Of a DNA stretch of 64,000 bases, positions 1 through 12,782 are shown one piece after another. Within the stretch, counting starts at the first letter, position 1. Each line of letters opens with the position of its first letter. Position numbers and translations under genes: made by a program. Source of the DNA: Loripinus fragilis (taxonomy: Eukaryota; Mollusca; Bivalvia; Lucinida; Lucinidae). The stretch is taken from positions 70,142,665 to 70,206,664 of the forward strand of contig OZ026517.1 of assembly GCA_964019695.1 (NCBI GenBank), given 5' to 3'. The notes beneath the pieces were generated by a model. The model ran no database searches. It saw only the letters and a program-made list of their open reading frames with translations, and was not told the origin of the DNA.

Positions 1-1870
1 TATGAGCATCATGAGCCTGTGTTGTTACAATGCATTCTGTTACAGATATACAGGTCCCGCCTGTTCCAATTCAGCCCAAGACTTTTCGGTTCCACCAACC
101 TTCATTCGACTTTAAGAAGCCTGAGCAGAGAAGCGTTTAGCCATCGTGGTTCGACAGTAGGCCCTGGGTCCATTACTATGAAGCCAAAGATCTCATCTTA
201 TGCCTACTGAAGCCAAAATCTAGATGAAGCCTGCATCCTTAACGGGTGTTCTACATGTAATTGAAAAGACTAAGTGTATATCTTTTCGAAAACACAACTC
301 TTTGAAGGACCACCAAGGATCAGTGCTAAAAGTACTTTCCAAAACCTGCGGGGACATAGGTGAAATAATGTCAAAGAAACATGCTGTAGAATAAGTAAAA
401 AAATCGTGACTGTCTGAAAACAATTTTGTCCAGCATTTGTTTTCTCGCGTGACAAGAAATATCTTTTCTAGCAAACGATTGTGACCAAAAGGACTGAAGT
501 CTGGCCCCAAATGCATAAAAACCCCATTAAAACGCACATAGGAGCGCCCAAAATTAAAAAAAAACTTGGGGGAGACCCCCTAAACCCCCCTGTTGAGAGA
601 GGGATTAATCCCCCTCTCGTTTAATCCCCCTCTCGTGTCTTCTGCACTCGATGTAATCTGATTGCTCGCTGGGCGCAAAAAGCCTTATTAAAGGGTTTGC
701 CACAGTGGGTCTTATGAAATGTACTTTCCACTGCCATTTCATCTTACCATACAGCTGTTTAAAGCAGGATGAAATTATTGAAATGTAAGCCTACAAACCT
801 ACACACAGACAGCAGATGCGGGAGTCTCTAACAGACTGAAAAAAGTGATACAGTTTGACGTATTGTTAACCCTTTCTGAACTAATTGAATTCTGCCTACT
901 GGTTATATACAATAAACCTGGGGCTGTACAATATATATATTGCTGGTCACAGGTTTTTATTTAAAAAAGTTGCATTTCTTTCTCTGAACATCATATTTGT
1001 ATGAATAAACAGTGAAGACCCAGATTAAATGCCGTATGATGCAGCATTATATTTGGGTCTTTACTGTCTGCCAAAGTACACATTTAGAAGCCAATGGTAT
1101 ACAGAGGGTGAAAAAAATAGCCTACTTTCTGCTCTAAATTCAAAGATTTATGACCAACATTTGCTTTCACTTCGTGCAGTCGGTAGTTTTTACTTCGTAC
1201 ATTAAATAAATAGCAGTCGATTCTACCGATACAGTTTCTAATTCACCGCTATTAGGGGGTTCAGTCATAGATAGCTGAATATCTCAAAATCGAAAAAACG
1301 GATCAGTCTGAGATTTCTGGTATTGTAGGATCATAAGCCTCTCGAACTTCTGGTGAAAATCATTTTTAGCTAAGTTGTTTTAATTCGAAACGGGAAGATA
1401 AAAAGCTGTGGATTTTCGCTTTTTTGACAACTATCCCTCTAAAAGAATGCGTTTCTTGCGCTCCTACGATACACTGTCGTTGTTTTTGCACGATATTATG
1501 ACATGTATGTATATATCAAAGAAATATAATGAGATCCACGGCGGAAGGACAAATCTAACTATAAGAAAACATGCGAAAATACTTACCACCCCCTCACAAA
1601 TTTAGGCCAAAAACTCTCGATTCTACCGATACAGTCGATTTCACTCATTTCAGGCGCACAGTGAATCGATACTGTGTTTGTTGCGATTGGCACAATAAGG
1701 GTAATATTAAACGCACCCAAAACCTACAACTCCAAATTCAAAAAGATATGCTACACATTGTAGCTGTTGTGCATAATATTGTGCAAAGATTACTAGATAT
1801 TAGGGACTGCTCATTATTTAAGAGTCAGGGGCGGCGGCTGAGATTTCAACCCATTATCCAAATTTAGATG
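1..1870. other. Unassigned non-coding sequence
   Basis: No gene is recognised. The only structures seen are a small hairpin with repeated 'TTAATCCCCCTCTCGT' at about 595-640, and the 59 bp recurring hairpin at 1009-1068, listed separately. The small open frames here show no domain, compositional bias or splice context. Confidence 0.5.
1009..1068. repeat. Recurring hairpin module, copy 1
   Basis: 'CAGTGAAGACCCAGATTAAA' pairs with TATTTGGGTCTTTACTG around a GATGCAGC loop. Related hairpins lie at 3797-3878, 37959-38005, 63750-63796, and as halves in the palindrome arms. Confidence 0.65.
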
Positions 1871-1879
1871 ACCCACACC

Positions 1880-3130
1880 CCTCCTAACAAAATTTAAATA
1901 CAATGACCCCCCCCCCCTGGAATTCACAAGAAAATATATATCCTGACCCCCCTGGAATTCACAAGAAATATATACTGACCCCCCCCCCCTATTTTAAATC
2001 TTAGTGTCAAAATGTAATATTTTTGTTTTCACGTGTTTAAGAATGGTAAATTGGTTTATTTATTTGCCTGCATGAGTATCTGGGTTTCAACTCTAAATCT
2101 TGACAAGTTTTGACCACCATAAAGACAAGAATCTATTTATTATACATATTGCATTCCAGTCAACAATTGTTTTAGTTATGTCAAGAAAGACCAGTCTGGG
2201 TTGAACCCCGGGTACTATTCTGCAGATAAACAAGCGTTCAAGTGCCCTTCAACAAAAAGTAGGGAAAGAGTAGGGATAACAAAGGTAAGAAAAACCCAAT
2301 CAAGAGCGTAAAAGTAGTGATTTGGATGTAAAATCATACAGTGGCGCATAAAAGTTTTTCAAATATAGAATTCATAAAATAAGGCTTTCAAGTGCCCCTC
2401 AACAAAACAGTACAGATAAAAAAAAAGGAAAATGTAGTGAAAAAGTAGGGATTATCTGTGTAAAAAAAAAGTAGCGATAGTAGTAGGGCTTTTTCAAATA
2501 CAATAAGTTGTTCAAAAAATATTCAGCAAGAAATTTTATACTCAATATCTTAGCAGGATAATAGCTATGACAAAAAACTAGCAAAAACAGAGAGACTTTT
2601 GTGTTAAAAATTCTAGTTTTTTGTTCTAGCTGTCTGCTCCCTGAAAAAAATCTAATAGCTGTCTGCGCCCTGAAAAAAATCTAATAGCTAATATCATAAA
2701 TCCGAGCGAGCAAAGCGAGCGAGGAAAAATTGATGTATTTTTATCGCGTAAATGACATTTTATGTTGAAAAGTAGTGCCCATCTGAAAGCCTGATTGATC
2801 AATCAATTTTCTATCTAAATCAGTATAATAAAAGTTACTAATAATAAAGCCACCACAACATAACAATATCTTTAGCACTTGCAAAAATAAAAATTGAGAA
2901 ATTAGTGGCCTGCCTAACTAAATTTAAGATATTTATTTATAAAAACTAAGCGAGCGAGGAAAAAATTTAATGATTGTATTGTAAAATTTTTAATGATTTT
3001 ATTGTAACAATTTTAACATGACCCTCTGCTGGGAACCCAAAGTTAATAGTGAAGTGACCCCCCCCCTACTAGCCACATGGAATTTCATATGACTCCCACT
3101 ACTTTTTAGCCGCCCCCCCCCCTCCCCTGA
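1880..3130. repeat. Poly-C tracts and GAGCGAGCGAGG repeats
   Basis: Homopolymeric C runs of 9-13 (1901-1990, 3058-3066 and 3113-3121) alternate with copies of 'CTGGAATTCACAAGAAA' (two near 1918 and 1951), and with two copies of a CGAGCGAGGAAAA motif (2702-2729 and 2945-2964). 'GTCTGCKCCCTGAAAAAAAT' is also duplicated near 2632 and 2664. The layout suggests a degenerate dispersed element with poly-C segments. No coding signal is seen. Confidence 0.45.
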
Positions 3131-5220
3131 CACTTAAATAATGAGCGGTCCCTTTTGTTTATGACCTACTTGATATGTAATTAACTTTTCATGCTTTTTT
3201 TGTCGTCTGCTGATTTTCTCAAAATATTTTTTTTTTGAAAAAAATATTTCAATAATAATGTCAGAATGTCAAACAGTTTAGATCCTGATCGGGCCCGGCG
3301 ATTTTGTCTGGCATGATCTTGGTCCAAACCGCTTGCCGCCGTTTACCCACGCTTGGTTGAATTTCTTCACTTTGACATTCAGAGCACTGGGCAGAAACAT
3401 CGCAGTGACGGGCATCGCAATGCTTTGTTTTAATCTTTTAATCAGAAAAAAAAACTATTCAAAGATATGATGTGTGTGCTGATTTTTCCCCAAAATATAA
3501 TTTTTTGAAATAATTCTTTCAAACATAATACAATGTATCCCAATGTCAAACAGTATGTACCCTGATCAGGCTCGAAGATTTGACGAAACTAAGGTTATCA
3601 GCAGACGACACTGATATAAAGATTTATAAAAGGCATGCCAAAACTACACACATTCAAAAATGTATGCACACTTTGTTTGTTTTGCCTCTTAGTAAAAAAT
3701 TCTTCAGACTAATTGAGATCCGGTCCCTCAACGTATTCTGTCAATGCTATGAAATAGATTTGAATTTATATTTTCAAATTGGTTATGAACTCGTCCAACA
3801 GTTAAGTGAAAACCAAGATGAAATGCAGCATAATGCTGCATTCTAGAGACTGCATTTCATCAGGGTCTACACTGTTTGTAAGGTAAAAAAGAATACAATG
3901 TTTTTTTTTTTGAAAATTATAACCTGGCACCCCTAAAACTGTACAATGGAATATCCCAATTTTATTGTATCAAACCAGACGGACTAATCCATTAGTAGAC
4001 AAAGGGTTAAAATTAAAGCAAATTACGCTAGTAAGCTAGTAACTCCGGGTCTGTAACTAATTGAGTTTCAGAAAAGAATCCTTCAGAATCATATCAGTTT
4101 GTAAAATTTCTCTGCATACTAAATAAAAATACACACAGATCAAACTGACCACAAGGTAATAAATCTAATTATTCACAGGCCATTAGATGCTGATGCTGAG
4201 ACACTTCCAGCAGAGTTTACTGTTAAATCATCAAACCAATTTCTTGCATTAGATAACAGCTCAAGCTAACTCTCCAGTCCAGTAAATTTGACTATCAGAG
4301 AGGATAGAATTTTTAGAAGATGATTTTTTTTCATAGTTAAATACAATTATAAATGTAATTACATATATTTACTGGACTGATGCCAGTCTAGTAGCTATGC
4401 TCCGCTCACTTACAGCCTCATATTGAAGCCACTTTCCTGACGGGGTAGAGGCTTCCAGCCTTTAAATGTATGTTGTTTATCTAGACACTGCCAAAGTGTT
4501 CATTTCACGCGTACATTTTTGTAACTGATAAAAATTAAGTTTGCCATTTTCGGGAGGCGATAATCACGTAGCCCTTGATTTAAGATAAGCACACGCAATA
4601 CTTGATAGTGAAACTGTACATTGATCAATTATTATGCTACGGAAGAGAATACGAGAGGACATTTGCGTTTTCATTACAATGTTTTAACTTTCTTTAAGGT
4701 GATAAAATTTCAGTTTTTAAGTCGTATCGTTTCTTTTATCAGTCAGTATATACAAGAGCCTTAAGGATTGCAGTAAGCAAAGCAGCTTTCTCTCTATTTT
4801 TCTCATAGATATTATGACCAAACAATAAAGGACACAAATAATACCATAAATTCTGAAATTTTCGCGAGTGTTTATTTTTGCGAAACTTCGCAGAAGGTTC
4901 GTGAAAGTTGAACCGTTGTTAAATAGCGAAATCACTCTGTCGTTACCTGATGTAGGTAAACCATGCCTTAGTTACGAATGTTTAACATGGCAAATATGTC
5001 TTTTCACGCTTTTGCGAAAATAAAATTCTCACAAAAATTTGCCGGTTTACAGTAGCATCATGAAACCAGTGATAAACACGAAAACAATTGGAGTATAAAA
5101 ATAGAATTCCAAGAATCTGATGTTTCGCCTGGCAAAACAGAAGGCAAATTTGTCAAATTTATATCCAGAGCGAAGGGTTATTTAAGAGAAACTTATAAAT
5201 CACAAAACATAAATCCCATT
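3131..5220. other. Unassigned sequence with short repeat scraps
   Basis: No gene is recognised. The stretch includes 'CCTGATCGGGCCCGGCG' type text at about 3285-3330, related to 60180-60250, and the recurring hairpin near 3797-3878. The rest is AT-rich and featureless to the eye. Confidence 0.4.
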
Positions 5221-5224
5221 TCTA

Positions 5225-7090
5225 CAACCCCTCAGGGGTGTGTGTAAGGTCAAAGTGTCTGCTTCTATGTTAGTCGATACTTCTTTCCCCTTAATTTGAT
5301 ATGCAACATGACAACATTCAGATTTTGGTTACCTTTTAATCCCACCCACAGGTTGAGGGTGTGTGTAAAGAGAGAATATGTGCTTGCATGGTGCTCTATC
5401 CTTCATTCCCTTGAATTTGTTATGCAACATGACCATGTTCTGAAAAAGTTGAATTTTTAACTTTTGACCCCTAGGGTCAGGTAGGGAGGGGGTCTGCGAG
5501 CTAAATGTTTGCTACCAAGTTCCTGCATTTGTGGTTCCCTTTAATTTGATTTACAACATGACCATGTTCTGAAAAAGTTGAATTTTGAACCCATTCCCTA
5601 GGGTCATGGCGGGAGGGGATATGCATGCAAAATATTTGCTACCATGTTGCTGAATTCATGATTCCCTTTAATTTGATATGCAACATGACCATGTTCTGAG
5701 AAAGTTGACTTTCGACCTATTGACCCCATTCTCCTAGGGTCAGGGGCATGGGGGTCTATGGGCAAAATATTTGCTACCATGTTGCTATATTTCGTAATGT
5801 AATTCTATTTAATTTGACATGTAACATAACCAAAAGTCACCATAATCTGAAAAAAATGAATAAAGACCTATTTACCCATTTACCCCATTCATAGGTGGTT
5901 TTTTTTTTTGGGGGGGGGGGGGGGGGTTGGGGGATATGCGGGCAAAATATTTGCTTCCATGTCGCTGCATTCATGATTCCCTTTAATTTGATATGCACCA
6001 TGAACGTGTTCTGATAAAGTTGAGTTTTGACCTTTTGACCCCAACCCCAGCGTCAGAAGTGGAGGCGGTCTGCAGACAAAATATTTGCGACCATGTTGCT
6101 GTATTCGTGATTCCCTTTAATTTGATATGCAACATGAAATTGTTCTGAAAAAGTTGGATTTTGACCTTTTGATCCCTAAGGTCAGGGGATGGGGGATATG
6201 CGGGTAAAATATTTGCTACCATGTTGCTATTTTTCCTGATTGCATGCAATTTGATATGCAACATGACCATGTTCTGAAAAAGTTTAATTTTGACCTTTTG
6301 ACCCCAACAGCAGGGTCAGGGTGTCAGAGAGGGGTCTGCGGGCAAAATATTTGCTACCATGCTGCTGCATTTGGTGATTCTCTTTAATTTGATATGCAAC
6401 ATGACCATGTTCTGAAAAGTTGAATTTTGACTTTTTGACACAATCCCCAGGTTTGGGGGGAGGTCTGCAGGAAGAATATTTGCTACCATGTTGCTGCATT
6501 CGTGATTCTCTTTGATTTGATATGCAACATGACCGTGCTCTTAAAAAGTTGAATTTTTACCTATTGACTCCATCCCCAGGGTCGGGGGTGGGGGATAGGT
6601 GTATGCAGCATGACCATATTCTATAAAAATTGAAATATGACCTTTTGACCCAACCCCAGGATCAGGTGGGTGGGGTGGGGGGTCAAGGGTCTGCAGGCCA
6701 AATATTTGTTTCCGTGCTGCTGCATTTCTTGATTTCCTATTAATTGAATATGGGAGTTTGCTACTTTCCAAATGGTATCCTGGGTCAGGTGTGGTATATT
6801 AATGTTCTCAAAAGTGAAGTTTGACATATAAACCCATCTCCAGGGTCGGGTGGGGGGAGCTGGTCTGTGGGCATACTATTTGCTACCATGTTGCTGCATT
6901 TGTGATTCTCTTTAATTTGATATGCAACGTGACCATGTTCTGAAAAAAATGAATTTTGACGTACTGACCCCATCCCCAGGGTCGCGGGCAAAATGTTTGC
7001 TACTGTATTGCTGCATTTGTGGTTCTGTTTAATTTTAAATACAACAGGACGTATTCTGAAAAAGGTGAATTTTGACCCCACCCCCTAAGT
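5225..7090. repeat. Degenerate tandem array, about 128 bp unit, ~14 copies
   Basis: Each unit carries 'ATTTGATATGCAACATGACC', then a TGTTCTGAAAAAGTTGAATTT segment, TTGACCCCA, GGGTCAGGGG, GTCTGCGGGCAAAATATTTG and CTACCATGTTGCTGCATT. The TGACCATGTTCT box recurs near 5307, 5421, 5556, 5683, 5823, 5997, 6129, 6259, 6400, 6527, 6606, 6926 and 7032. Spacing is mostly 110-140 bp. Units diverge by roughly 10-20%, and one carries a poly-T/poly-G run (about 5900-5926). Open frames on the minus strand here are repeat artefacts. Confidence 0.85.
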
Positions 7091-7189
7091 CTACCCATGG
7101 GATGAGACACAGGCCTTCGATCGAAAATCACGTTTGATATGTTTCATATTTATTATATATTTTTCTGCATGCGCAATTTCAGTAAAGAA

Positions 7190-7745
7190 TATTCACAATT
7201 TACTGAGTAATTGAGAAATTTAAATATTTGACCTTTGACCCCACCTAAGGGGTCAGGGGGTGGGGTAAAATTTTAATCACTGTCATGCTTATCTACAGGC
7301 ATTGGGTAAACATGGCCTATAGTGAGAAGTTGCCAGATGTTATAGTTTTGGAAAAATGGGAAGTTTATTCAACAAAAAAGCCAATATAGCTTTTGCATTA
7401 GATTAAACTTAAGTCAAAAAAGTCCATAACTCAGTCAAAAGTTTGCAAATGACATTGACCTGTATTTTATGATGCTTTATCCTTCTGTAAAATGGAAGAA
7501 ATTATGGCCTCCCTTCAAAGTAATTGATAGGAAACCACAAATTGACAATTTTGCCAAAATCTATATAAAAAGGGTCATAACTCAATTAAATTTGGCAGAT
7601 TACCTCTTTTTTAAAACTTGACCTGTATTTCAAGATGATAGACCCGTCTGTAAATTTTAAATGGAAGTGATGCATCTCTTCAAGAGTTATTGATCGGAAC
7701 CATAAGTGTGACGCCGCGGACGACGACGACGACGAGCCCACCAAA
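7190..7745. repeat. Dispersed repeat ending in a GACGACGAC tail
   Basis: Paired phrases of the type 'AAAGGGTCATAACTCA', a TTGACCTGTATTTCAAGATGA box and a CTGTAAATTTT box occur twice (about 7390-7520 and 7560-7690). The block ends in a CG-rich (GAC)n stretch at 7710-7735. This structure is a common dispersed repeat of bivalve genomes, as I recall it. No coding content is present. Confidence 0.5.
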
Positions 7746-8230
7746 GTCATGATCCCTTCGTGTCATCCTTGCTTCGCAGGCGACACAACAACAAATGTCT
7801 AGCATCAACAGAATCCCTGGAAGCACATAGTAGGGGGCCGAAATGCCATTTGAATGGTGGCTGGCGGGCCTAAGGTGGCCCGAGACTGTATTCCTGCTTG
7901 GATTACACCATCTCAGTTCGCATAGGGCTGTGGACAATAAACACGTATCTATCAACGTTCTATGTCCTTTTACCTAATATGTCACTGTTAATTAGATTTG
8001 ACCAACTACTTAGGCCAAATACAAAAATAAGTGTGTTTCAGGAAACGTGTCGAAAATTTAAGGTAGGGTAGGCACACATATTTTTTCAATTATTTATGCA
8101 TTTTGGAAGGCATTTCATATAATAATATTTTATTTTTACCAGGAAACCTGAAACAATCTAGGTTTCATCAGTAATTAAAGGTAGGGTGGGGTTACAGTTA
8201 TTTTATTATTTGGCCTTATCTATTCTACAG
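7746..8230. other. Sequence upstream of the MACPF exon
   Basis: No exon is recognised. A two-unit degenerate tandem repeat is visible just before the acceptor ('TTTAAGGTAGGGTAGG' near 8058 and 'TTAAAGGTAGGGTGGG' near 8175). A promoter cannot be assigned, because the true first exon is unknown. Confidence 0.35.
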
Positions 8231-8256
8231 GCAACCAACCAATCATATCAGAAAAC
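8231..8256 (+). other. 5' part of the MACPF exon, after splice acceptor
   Basis: A pyrimidine-rich tract ending TATTCTACAG at 8221-8230 is a convincing 3' splice site. The 26 bases before the ATG are therefore exonic: either 5' UTR or, because they contain no stop in the MACPF frame, coding sequence joined to an upstream exon with entry after the first codon base. No upstream exon could be identified in 1-8230. Confidence 0.5.
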
Positions 8257-9677
8257 ATGACAGAAGTACAGAAGTCTTCATGTGGGGCACTGCTGAGGGG
8301 GACTCTTCGAAAAGCTGATATAGAAGACTCAAAAGAATTGACGTGTAGAAGACGAAAGCTAGTACAGTTTTCAAAGTATGCTGATGTTTATGGAACAGAC
8401 CTACCACAGACATATGGCTATTCAAATTTTGATTCAAGCCAAGAATATATGGATTTTCAACAGTCTTTACGAAATAAGGAAACCTCTGTGAGAGGTGGTT
8501 TGGATATAAGTGCCTGTTTTGCCTCACTTGGCATTGGAGCAGCAAAAACTAAAACAAAATCAAAAGACAGTTTCCATATGACATTAAACAGACATGTATA
8601 CCAAGCCCAAATAGTGTACCAAGTCATTCCTGTAGCATCTTTCCAATTTGACAAGAGCAAATTAGAACTCTCTGATGAGGCTCGTGCTGGTTTGAAAACA
8701 TTTTGTAGTTTGATATGGAAAAGCTACGAAAATGAAAGAAAGGGAACACATACAACAGATGAAAATAAAAAAGAAAAATACAAAGAGTGTGCCAAGTTTT
8801 TCGAAACATTTGGATCCCACATTAATGTTAGTGTTTATCATTTAGGAGGTATACTTACATGGAAATCTACCTTCTGCTCAAGCACTGATTCTCACTCAAA
8901 AGAAATAAATTCCTTAGTTGCCAGCTCTTTACAGGCCCACGTTAAAGCAGGCTTTACTGGATTTGGAGTCGGTGCTGGAATTGATATCTCAGCTAGTCGT
9001 TACAAGTCAGATATTGAAAGCAACGGTAATTTCAATACAACCGATATTGCAAGCACAAAGTTATCATGCGATGTTTATGGTGGGCCTCCAGCGTCGACAT
9101 CCTTTGAAGATTGGCGAAAAAGTTTAACTCCTGAATGTCCGAACTTGGTTATTATAGACAGAGGGGATCTTAGTAATCAGGATCATATAGCGGCCTGGCA
9201 TATTCTAAACCAAGACCCCTGGTTTCTGGAGGACGACTGTACCACACAAACAAATAAATGGGGCCACATAAACAGAGAGGAAAGAGCTAAACTAAGACAA
9301 ACTATTAGCGTCAGCATGTCTGAGAACTTCAATACCTGGATATACCGTAAGAAAATTGGAATTATATTGAGCAATGCCGGAGGAACACCTTCATCGGAAG
9401 AATACATAAAGGGGCTACTTAAAATTGAAGCAGAAAGTAAGCGCCATGAGAACGGTGGTCCAAAGTGGCTTGAATTTCTTCAGGATGATCAGAACATAAC
9501 AAAGTTTCTCATGAAACCACCCAACTTGAAGTACATATCAAGAAGTGGGTTTGCCAAAATACAAGCTATTATTAAACGACTTCTGGAGGACGTTAAAGAC
9601 AATGATTTCCAACACAAAGATGGTGTTTTAAAAGTAATCAGCAAATCAAGTGACATAGAGAGCCGCATTATTGTGAG
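8257..9677 (+). CDS. MACPF-domain protein, large exon
   Basis: This is the only long, clearly maintained coding exon in the window (about 473 codons). The translation carries the MACPF signature at residues 181-200: an FFETFGSH core, then a GG at 197-198 in 'YHLGGIL'. Two predicted membrane-inserting helix clusters flank it, at about residues 60-115 and 205-250, the second rich in Gly/Ser/Ala. The typical C-terminal strand 'CDVYGGPPAS' lies near 271-280, and a conserved-looking W...P..I segment near 286-315. Residues 335-474 are mainly helical and I do not recognise them. MACPF proteins oligomerise into membrane pores in immunity, attack or development; the role here is inferred from the fold only. 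No signal peptide is visible at the N terminus. The exon ends at a GT donor (GAG|GTAATT) in phase 2; the TAA two bases later is intronic. The frame is open back to the acceptor at 8230, so the ATG at 8257 is a likely but unproven start. Confidence 0.85.
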
Positions 9678-9714
9678 GTAATTTGCTACATAACAAGTTT
9701 TATTTAAAATAAAA

Positions 9715-9965
9715 TAGTAGAGTATGATTAGGCAATACCACAACCACCTACCACAGATCCACACAATGCACCACGAGGAAAAGTAACAGAATACTAACAG
9801 TCACAAAACATCAGGAAGACACTTAAAATAAAGCAACAAGCTTTTTCTTCAAGATGATTTCAAAATTAGACGGGATATAAAGTTCTACGTAACAAAACAA
9901 GGTTCAACACAGAACCCCAATAAACAATGTGAGCAACAATAAACAATAAATCAACAACATCAGAA
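9715..9965. repeat. SINE-like repeat C, copy 1
   Basis: It shares 'AATACCACAACCAC', a CACCACGAGGAA box, 'ACATCAGGAAGACACTTAAA' and a downstream TGAGCAACAAT box with copies at 14.6, 20, 23.3, 37 and 61.9 kb. It begins about 40 bp inside the MACPF intron. Confidence 0.55.
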
Positions 9966-10774
9966 CCACCGCCTTAAAACTGATAACAGTTTTCAAATTA
10001 TGTAAGTTATAAATGTCTTATAGAATTGCTGTAGATAAGTCACATTTTCACAATTTTTCACATTATCTATGATAAGAAATAACGATATGCATCCTCTCAT
10101 ACTGGCTATTTTTTACAATGCAAAATGTTTAGTTCGTAATGGAAGTCACCGACCCATTATACAAAGCAGTCATAATACAATATTGATGAGTGATAAACTA
10201 GAATATACCTTTGTTATTGATCTTACTAATTTGATATAGAAAACTTATCGAGTGTAAAATTGCAATCATGGCATTGACTCCCAAAACGCCAATCACAACA
10301 ATGCATTCACTCTTGTCGCCTGCTGAAATATTTTACAAGCCCCTTGGTCAATCAATGAAGGGTCAAACATGTTTTCTATGCACCAACATCTGCTGGACCC
10401 CGAGGGTGGTGTCAAAACACTAGCAAAGACCTACGTCATCCTAACGTCACCTAACCAAGCTCACCTCCATGCACGCTACTGCCGACCACGTCAATTTTGT
10501 GACGGCCTAGAATGCGTATATGTAAATGTAAGGATCAAACAAAAAATTACATCACTTTGATTCATTGTAGTCTGTGAGAAATGGATCGTTTATTGTACAG
10601 TATATATTTTTTATCTTCACTAGAAAAGAGCCCACGCAAGCGCGGAAATATTTCATGATTGTCAATTTACCTTTATTTTGCATTTAAAAAAGCTGAAACT
10701 TGTATCCCCCTTTCATGTGTGTTAATTTTTCACAGCTTTATGAAATCTGAAACTTGTATTGGCGATTCTAGTCG

Positions 10775-11135
10775 CCGAAATGACCATGGGCCCAAATAGG
10801 TATGGGCCGAAATGACCCGAAACCGGCGAGTTTTAATTTTTTTTACAAAAGCTGATACTTGTAAACATGATTATGCTTATATCTTCTCATCTTGAAAATC
10901 ACTAAAAATCTTCAGCGAGGTGACTTTTACTATATTTGTTTTCCTCCAAACAATGCCAAAAATCGCTCAAATCCAGGTTCTTATTTCTGAACAATGCACT
11001 TTTTTAAACAGATTTTATTGATAGCGTCATTGCCTACTGCGTCAAGTGGTACGACCAAGCCTATCAATGTAAACTGTTTAGCGACCTTGAAACTTAGGAT
11101 TATTGAGCGTGAGTCAGAGAAAGGTGTCTTGAACT
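10775..11135 (+). repeat. Direct repeat, copy 1
   Basis: It matches 12783-13070 in the same orientation. Shared segments include 'GGGCCGAAATGACC', 'ACAAAAGCTGATACTTGTAA', 'CTTCAGCGAGG', 'GATAGCGTCATTGCCTAC' and 'ACTTAGGATTATT'. Copy 1 has extra sequence in the middle (about 10945-11015) that copy 2 lacks. Confidence 0.75.
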
Positions 11136-11656
11136 TTCATAACTCTAGTTGCCATCAATGGTAGTAATTAACTATTTTATAGAAGTTCTGTTTGTTTTGT
11201 TACTGTTTTGTGAGTCCCCCCCCCAAAAAAGTCTGTACTTGTTTAAAGCTAGTGTCAATTTAAGTTTATACTAAGGTCTGCTGATTATTATAGTTTAGTG
11301 TTGTGTTGGTTACTGGTACTGTCCAAAAATAGGGACAATGTCGGAAAAATTAGTCTGCAATTTTTTAAGTGGTAGCTGCCCAAACCAATAAATGAGTGGT
11401 TTTCACACTCAAAATGCAAAGAAATACAATATTTAAGGAACTTTTTGTATACCAAATTATCTTCTTCAAAGGCAAACCTGGAAATGTCGTTACTTTTCGT
11501 GGTTAAAAAACAAACTTTTTCTCCTTATTTTTCTTCCAACTTCTGATTGGGAATTTTACTGTGCCAATTGGGAAAAAGGAGGTGTTTCGCCTTTGGGAGT
11601 GGGGCCGAATTTCGCCCCCCAAAATGGCCTGAAAAGGAACACTGATGCCGAAATGG

Positions 11657-11856
11657 TTTGGATTGATTGGTGTTTTACGTCCTGGTAAACAATTTTTCAG
11701 TCATGTTGAGACGGAGCCACTTCTTCCTGGGTATTATTAGTACTTTGGGAAGGTGAAAGTGCCTTTCTCAAGGACACTACACAGCGGTCGTGGGGTTCGA
11801 ACTCGGGGCCTCTAGGTCCCGAGTCCGACGCTCTACCACTGAGCCACCGCGCCTCC
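11657..11856 (-). mobile_element. tRNA-derived SINE
   Basis: On the minus strand the head reads 'GGCGCGGTGGCTCAGTGGTA' (A box), and 'GAGTTCGAACCCC' forms the B box. The tail near 11660-11690 reads as a TTTACCAGGACGTAAAAC-type end, shared with the other SINEs of the window. It is flanked by the GGCCGAAATG-rich repeat. Confidence 0.75.
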
Positions 11857-12059
11857 ATATGCCGAAATACACTTCCCTTTTTACGACCATTATAGGCGAA
11901 ACGGAGCGGTCTGGGGCGAAGTATTTCGCCGATTTGCCCTCAAACTGGAACCCTGCTTGTACCTGAAAGCTAACATATAAAATTTGGGTTTGATTGGCCC
12001 ATCAATTTCCGAGAAAAGCCAGTTTTAATTTTCATATACGTAAATGACCTTTAGCCAAG

Positions 12060-12490
12060 GTCAAGAAATGACCTCGGCCTTCAATACTCACAATTCTTCA
12101 TTATTTCAGTTGGTTTCAGGTCAGAGGCTGAAATATTTGTGAAAAAATCAACAGCTTTCACTTTTTCCTGTAGAAAAGCCTAAGTTAACAAATTTGACCT
12201 TGTTGTAAAATTGGTCAAGGTCAACCGTAGGTCATCATTTGAACAAAGTATGATGGGCAGAGTCACCACTGCTACATACCAAGTTTCGTGGAAATTGGTT
12301 CACCGGTTCCGGGGAAGAAGATTTTTGAAGGGTTTTTACCATATATGGGCGTGGCGGCCATCTTGGTCATGTGACCCAGATGCAACAAACAAACTTTCGT
12401 TCCCCCTACCCAAAGAGGCTCCACATAAAATTTGTCTTTGATTGGTCAAATGGTTTCCGAGAAGAAGATGTTTGAAATTGTTGACGACAA
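12060..12490. repeat. Dispersed repeat of the 'CCAAGTTTCGTGGAAATTGG' type
   Basis: It holds stereotyped text ('TACCAAGTTTCGTGGAAATT', GGCGGCCATCTTGGTCATGTGAC, 'GAAGAAGATTTTTGAAG') typical of dispersed bivalve repeats. Related 'CAAGATGGCGG/CAAGTTTCATGC' text recurs in the inverted repeat at 50.5 and 54.1 kb. No coding content. Confidence 0.4.
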
Positions 12491-12782
12491 CGGACCATGG
12501 GCATCCTACCTATAAGCTGACATATGCTGCTAAGGTGAGCTAAAAACAAATTCAACCTCAAGCCCTCACCAGTAGCTTGCACCTGACCGTTCTAAGGTGG
12601 TGATTTTGGTGTAGTTCTTACTTCGTTATTTGCATACCTGTCAACTTTTTGAAATCTTAAAGAGTGAGATTGCGCGCGACGCCCTTAAAATGGTTATTTT
12701 CTGCTCGCATTTACCGCGCGGACCAATTTTACCAAATTTTTTAGGAGTGAGATTTATTTTTTTCTAAGAACCAAAAAGGGAT

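Noticed and set aside
5983..7081. Several overlapping open frames on the minus strand
   Set aside because: They repeat the same peptide words at the tandem period and exist only because the repeat unit lacks stops in some frames.
5225..7090. CRISPR-like array
   Set aside because: The repeats are long, degenerate and contiguous, with no unique spacers, and the genome is eukaryotic.
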